Assembly: GCA_003149635.1 (NCBI GenBank)
Contig: QCWI01000013.1
Coordinates: 54,197 to 118,196, forward strand
DNA: 64,000 nucleotides
Direction of reading: 5' to 3'
From: Fluviicola sp. XM-24bin1
GTDB lineage: Bacteria > Bacteroidota > Bacteroidia > Flavobacteriales_D > Crocinitomicaceae
This document shows, one piece after another, positions 59,694-64,000 of this stretch. The notes under the pieces are model-generated. The model had not been told where the DNA came from and made no database searches. It was given only the letters and a program-made list of their open reading frames with translations. The number at the start of each line of letters is the position of its first letter. The stretch's first letter is position 1. The translations under genes and the position numbers were made by a program.

Positions 59694-61469
59694 ATGATTC
59701 ACAAGTTGAAATATCTGAGAACTTCCTTGCTTCTGGTGTTCGTTTTGTTCGGAGTGAGCAAGACGGTGTCGGCCCAATATATGGAGTTCGAATGGTCGGA
59801 TGAATACCGTTTCACCAACAGAAAAACGGGCTTTTTCTCTGAATATCTAGGCGCAGGGTACACTTCGATTTATCTCTTGCAACGAAATATCTCGAAGTCG
59901 AAATCCTACGACAATGCGAAGTTGAAAATCGTAGCGTTAAATAAGAATTCTTTAGTAGAAGACACGGTGTTGGCTCTGAAAGGATTTCCTGAGAACGAAG
60001 GGGATACAGAGTTAGATGATTTGGATTATCTAACTTCCATCGTAACGGAAGATGGAATCTTCGTGTTCTGGAGAAAGTATGAATACACCGATTCGACCCG
60101 AGAAGAACAAGTGTATGCGCAGTCCTTCCGATCCACGCTCAAGCCGGCGTTATCACTTCGAAAGGTTTATGGATTCACCTACGATGTCGAATTCGACGCG
60201 TCTATTTTTGATTCTACCAGAAGTGTAATTGCGGCAAATCCAGGTTTGTACCGAATTGTTGTTGGAACGGAAACCTATGAAGACGGTGAGGTAGCATTCA
60301 AATACGTAACCTTGGACTCCAAGTTGAATGCTTCATCCGAGAAATCATTTCCGTTGCCTCAGACCTTTAAAAAGTTTCCTAAAGAATTAACCTCTGAATA
60401 TGAAGTTCGTGATAATGGCATGTTGTATGCGAAATCCGTCGTAAAATATACTGTTGAGGAGTTGTTTGGTAAGGGAATCGATCATCCAAGAACGTATCAT
60501 GCTTTGACTGTTGCAGACATTTCTTCGGGGAAACATTTCCTATTGAACATTCGAGGAGAGAATAAAACCATCACTGATTATTCTTATCAGGACGTCGGTG
60601 GAAAGACGCGTGTACTTGGCTTCTATGGCGATTTAGACAAAGATACCACAGGAATTGATGATCAAGGTGTCTTCTACGCGGATATTGACAACGAAACCGT
60701 TTCGTCGGAAGGCTTGAAGTATCTCTATTTTGAGCGTTCAATTAAGAATCGAATCATGTCGAAGAAAGATCGAAGAAAAAGGGAAGGAGATCTTACAGCC
60801 GAAGAAATACTGAATACACGATTCGATATCGAACATATTGAGACGATGGAGGATAGCAGCCTCATAGTATTCTTCACGATGGAATATAATACCGAGGAAA
60901 AGACAAGTCGAAGCGATTTGAATGGTAGAAATGTGTATTCAATGAAATACGGCTTCAAGAAAAGCAATGTATTAGCCCTAAGACTGGCAGACAACGGAGA
61001 AGTTCTCTGGGCGCGCAAGATTGAACGCAAAGCTTCTTATAAAGGAGAAGACGCAGACGATATTCAGGTAGTATATCAGTATGGGAAGTTCGTCGTGATG
61101 TTCGGAAATGAGAATCCTAAGTTGAAATCGCATCGCAAGAAAAGACTGCGCCACCTCAAGAAGGAAATTGAATATGCAACGTTTGATCCGAACTCGGGTA
61201 GGGCCAAAATCTATGAGGTGGAAATCAACGAGCCCAGAACAATGCTCAAAGATTTACGTTATATAGATCCAAGAACAGCTGTGGCTGTAGACGGTAAATT
61301 CTATTTCCATCAAATTCATGTACGCCAAAATCCGATTTGGACGGCCGCGAATGTTCTTTTCGTTCCGACTTTGTACTACACTATCCTTACAGGAAATACG
61401 AAACTTGGAAAAGGCGATTTCACAGTCATGAAAGTGATGCCGGGAAAGAAGCCGAAACGCAAACGTTAA
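59694..61469 (+). CDS. hypothetical secreted protein, adjacent to OmpA/TSP3 gene
   Basis: Signal peptide region (TSLLLVFVLFGVSKTVSAQ); 591-aa open frame 20 bp after the OmpA gene. Confidence 0.75.
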   Translation: MIHKLKYLRTSLLLVFVLFGVSKTVSAQYMEFEWSDEYRFTNRKTGFFSEYLGAGYTSIYLLQRNISKSKSYDNAKLKIVALNKNSLVEDTVLALKGFPENEGDTELDDLDYLTSIVTEDGIFVFWRKYEYTDSTREEQVYAQSFRSTLKPALSLRKVYGFTYDVEFDASIFDSTRSVIAANPGLYRIVVGTETYEDGEVAFKYVTLDSKLNASSEKSFPLPQTFKKFPKELTSEYEVRDNGMLYAKSVVKYTVEELFGKGIDHPRTYHALTVADISSGKHFLLNIRGENKTITDYSYQDVGGKTRVLGFYGDLDKDTTGIDDQGVFYADIDNETVSSEGLKYLYFERSIKNRIMSKKDRRKREGDLTAEEILNTRFDIEHIETMEDSSLIVFFTMEYNTEEKTSRSDLNGRNVYSMKYGFKKSNVLALRLADNGEVLWARKIERKASYKGEDADDIQVVYQYGKFVVMFGNENPKLKSHRKKRLRHLKKEIEYATFDPNSGRAKIYEVEINEPRTMLKDLRYIDPRTAVAVDGKFYFHQIHVRQNPIWTAANVLFVPTLYYTILTGNTKLGKGDFTVMKVMPGKKPKRKR

Positions 61470-61849
61470 TCCGACCTCAATCGTAGGCAAATTTCAGACT
61501 TTTACTCCGTCTAGGTTTTCCCAAAATTACTACCGAAAAAGTTGGTAATAGTATCGTAATGGAATAATTTCTTCATGGAACGAAAAAGACACGTCCAATC
61601 CAAAATCGAAATTTAATCGTTGATTTTTTCCGCTTCATCGATTGCAAATGAGGAGTTATCGATGTCGTTAATGTGTATAGAATTGCTATAAGTCTTTATT
61701 TATAAGGGTTTTATCGATAAATGTTATAATTCACTTTAAGTTATAAAATTGAAATATTCATTATATATGCATAAATATTAGTTCAAACATATGATTTAGA
61801 TAAGCAAAGTAGTAATCCACCAACCTTGTATGGAATGCTTCGTATTTTA

Positions 61850-61857
61850 TATATTTG
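61850..61857 (+). promoter_or_regulatory. Bacteroidota-type -7 element (TATATTTG) upstream of the SprB-repeat gene
   Basis: TATATTTG with TTG at 61826-61828, about 35 bp before the ATG at 61892. Confidence 0.5.
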
Positions 61858-61891
61858 TATTTTATATACAGACCAAGCAAGACTACCTCCT

Positions 61892-64000
61892 ATGGTTACT
61901 ACTACAACCAACCAGCGGGAGGCGATAATGAATCGTATTCCGCTCTCCATTCTTCAGTCTCGGATTTTGTTCGGACTTTCGATCATGCTCCTTTGTATGT
62001 TGCCTTTCACGACGAATGCTCAAGGTTTCACCACAAGTTATGGTAACTTCGCACCGTGTAGCGGGCCCATCGAACTATATGTTTTCGATTTTACTTCTAC
62101 GGGCTCCAATACAATCACACAAGCAGGAATTAACATTCAAAACTCTGATAACGAGTGTTGCACAGAGCCATCAAATGCAGGATGCCTATTCTTTGATGTT
62201 TATGTCGATCCAGGCGCTACGGGTGTTTCTTTCTCTCAGACAGGAGCTGGAGGAAACGTAGATATTTACTACGAAAACTGTGATAGTATTTATGGTGCCA
62301 ATGAAGATATTTGTTTGGATGCCCAATTTGCCTATACCGATCCTTCAGGGAATGTGTACCACCGATTTATGTTTTGTCGTTCAGGACAAACGACTTATGA
62401 CTTTACTTTTACTCAAATTGTACCTACGTTTCCAGACGATATTGGAGTAACGGAAGGATGTACGATCGATTTGTCTGTTCAGGATTTAGATCCTACTTCA
62501 GTGGTTTGGACTTCTATTGCACCTGGGGTTCCAGGGCAATGGGATGGTTTATTAGATTGTACGACGGGTTGTTTGGATGTTGTACTTACTCCAATTCCTG
62601 GGGCTTCTCCTCCCACAGTCAGTTATCAAGTTTGTGGGGACCTAGCTGGAGCCTGTAACACTCAAACGTTTTGTGATACGGTAACGGTTACTATTTATCC
62701 GGATTTATTCGCAGGTGCAGGCCCTGACTTGGCTTTTTGCGAAGGGTCATTTATTCCAGTAACGTCTACTGGAACGGCCATTGGAGGGACACCGCCGTTT
62801 ACGTATGAATGGGTTGGATTCGCCGGAGCCGGTAATGGATTTACGTACACAACTGTCGATCCCTCAAGCACTGCAACCGTCGTTTTCAACCAACCAGGTC
62901 AATACGAATTAACAATTACGGATGCGAATAACTGTGCGATTGCGGTAGATACGGTTGAGGTATTCACCTTTGCTACATCCATTGAGGCATTCATCACCAC
63001 TACACCAAACCCTTACACGATTTGTACCGATCCTACGCCTACAATTACTTTGGAGGGTTATGTGACAGAAACGTACATGGGAGTTTGGACTTCTTTGAAC
63101 GGGGGAACATTCTCAAACGATACGATTGATGGAACTGCAACAGCTCCTTTAAATACACCACAAACAGTAACGTGGACGCCAATCCCAGGAACAACTGGAT
63201 TGGTTACGCTTATTCTAACTCCGATTAATAACGTTGGTTGTCCAATCACGCCGGATACCATTATTATTGACCTAACTCAGTTTACGTCCACACTCACTTT
63301 AACACCGACCAACATTGATTGTAATGGAGCGAACAATGGTGCGATTGACTTAACGGTTACTGCCGGAGCGCCTCCATATACGACTTCTTCCTACACATGG
63401 AGTACTTCCAATGGAAGCGGTTTGGTCGTTGGAAACGAAGATCAAACAGGGTTAAGTCCGGGAGATTATCAAGTAGTTGCCACGGATCAAAACGGATGTG
63501 TTGATTCTATTTCAGCGACCATAACGGAGCCACCATTATTGACAGGTACAATTGCCGGAGACGCATTATTATGTAATGGCGATGCGGATGGAAATGTCAC
63601 CGGAACCGTTAGTGGAGGAGTGGCACCTTATAATGTTGTTTTGGATCAGACCGGAGCGAATTTGAATGTGGCATTTAACGGTGGTTCGTATGATTTTACC
63701 GGGTTAAGTGCGGCAATATCAGGAGGTTTTGATCAATATACGGTAACTGTTACCGATGCGAATAACTGTGTGATCAACCTTGGGCCAGTAAATATGGTTG
63801 AGCCGTCACCAATCACCATTACTATCAACGGCGACGCGCTTCTTTGTAATGGCGATGCAGACGGAAACGTAACTGGAACGATCAGTGGTGGAACAGCACC
63901 TTACATCATTACTCTTAACGAAACTGGAGCAACTATCAATGTTGCAAACGATGGCGATGCATATGATTTCTCAGGACTAAGTGCTGCGATCTCCGGTGGA
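61892..64000 (+). CDS. large SprB-repeat/PKD-like surface adhesin (3' end outside window)
   Basis: Frame from ATG 61892 (or 61928) appears open to the last base (703 codons): signal peptide MNRIPLSILQSRILFGLSIMLLCMLPFTTNAQ, then PKD/Ig-like segments and SprB units (CNGANNGAIDLTVTAGAPPYT, DQNGCVDSISATITEPP). Not in the ORF track because there is no stop inside the window. Confidence 0.9.
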   Translation, partial: MVTTTTNQREAIMNRIPLSILQSRILFGLSIMLLCMLPFTTNAQGFTTSYGNFAPCSGPIELYVFDFTSTGSNTITQAGINIQNSDNECCTEPSNAGCLFFDVYVDPGATGVSFSQTGAGGNVDIYYENCDSIYGANEDICLDAQFAYTDPSGNVYHRFMFCRSGQTTYDFTFTQIVPTFPDDIGVTEGCTIDLSVQDLDPTSVVWTSIAPGVPGQWDGLLDCTTGCLDVVLTPIPGASPPTVSYQVCGDLAGACNTQTFCDTVTVTIYPDLFAGAGPDLAFCEGSFIPVTSTGTAIGGTPPFTYEWVGFAGAGNGFTYTTVDPSSTATVVFNQPGQYELTITDANNCAIAVDTVEVFTFATSIEAFITTTPNPYTICTDPTPTITLEGYVTETYMGVWTSLNGGTFSNDTIDGTATAPLNTPQTVTWTPIPGTTGLVTLILTPINNVGCPITPDTIIIDLTQFTSTLTLTPTNIDCNGANNGAIDLTVTAGAPPYTTSSYTWSTSNGSGLVVGNEDQTGLSPGDYQVVATDQNGCVDSISATITEPPLLTGTIAGDALLCNGDADGNVTGTVSGGVAPYNVVLDQTGANLNVAFNGGSYDFTGLSAAISGGFDQYTVTVTDANNCVINLGPVNMVEPSPITITINGDALLCNGDADGNVTGTISGGTAPYIITLNETGATINVANDGDAYDFSGLSAAISGG
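63557..64000 (+). repeat. SprB-type tandem repeat, 273-bp period
   Basis: GDALLCNGDADGNVTGTVSGGVAPY at 63557 and GDALLCNGDADGNVTGTISGGTAPY at 63830; second unit cut by the window end. Confidence 0.88.

Noticed and set aside
1-64000. Prophage, integrative element, IS element or rRNA operon
   Set aside because: No integrase, transposase, phage structural genes, rRNA sequence or att-like duplications were recognised; gene content is chromosomal housekeeping plus envelope proteins.

Overview
The window is chromosomal DNA from a Bacteroidota bacterium, probably Flavobacteriales near Crocinitomicaceae/Fluviicola. This placement is inferred from protein families, TAnnTTTG-type promoters and T9SS C-terminal domains. 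Housekeeping genes dominate: porX (5'-truncated), tsaE, ald, ppk1-ppx, prfC, an ABC exporter pair, comB-like, uvrB, a Na/Ca exchanger, a CBS-type PLP enzyme, folP, DUF1599-DoxX-tpiA-prmA, plsY and clpS. There are two tRNAs (Leu-GAG, Arg-ACG) and several T9SS-sorted secreted proteins. I saw no CRISPR array, prophage, complete IS or recognised defence island. The most interesting part is 43.6-64 kb, a run of giant envelope proteins. It contains: (i) a 1542-aa uncharacterised secreted protein; (ii) a 2284-aa protein with a TTG start, a TPR/PD40 PorE-like head, six coiled-coil repeats with a period of about 306 bp, and two SPOR-like C-terminal domains; (iii) an OmpA/TSP3 barrel protein; (iv) a SprB-repeat adhesin that runs off the window end and is missing from the ORF track. 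Other notable items are a chimeric beta-propeller/SDR pseudogene with two in-frame stops (10.2-11.2 kb), an orphan type-B T9SS (CHU_C-like) sorting-domain fragment beside tRNA-Arg, a secreted WDRW-repeat protein, and several palindromic or repetitive intergenic elements. All calls come from reading the sequence and the supplied translations. No database searches were run.
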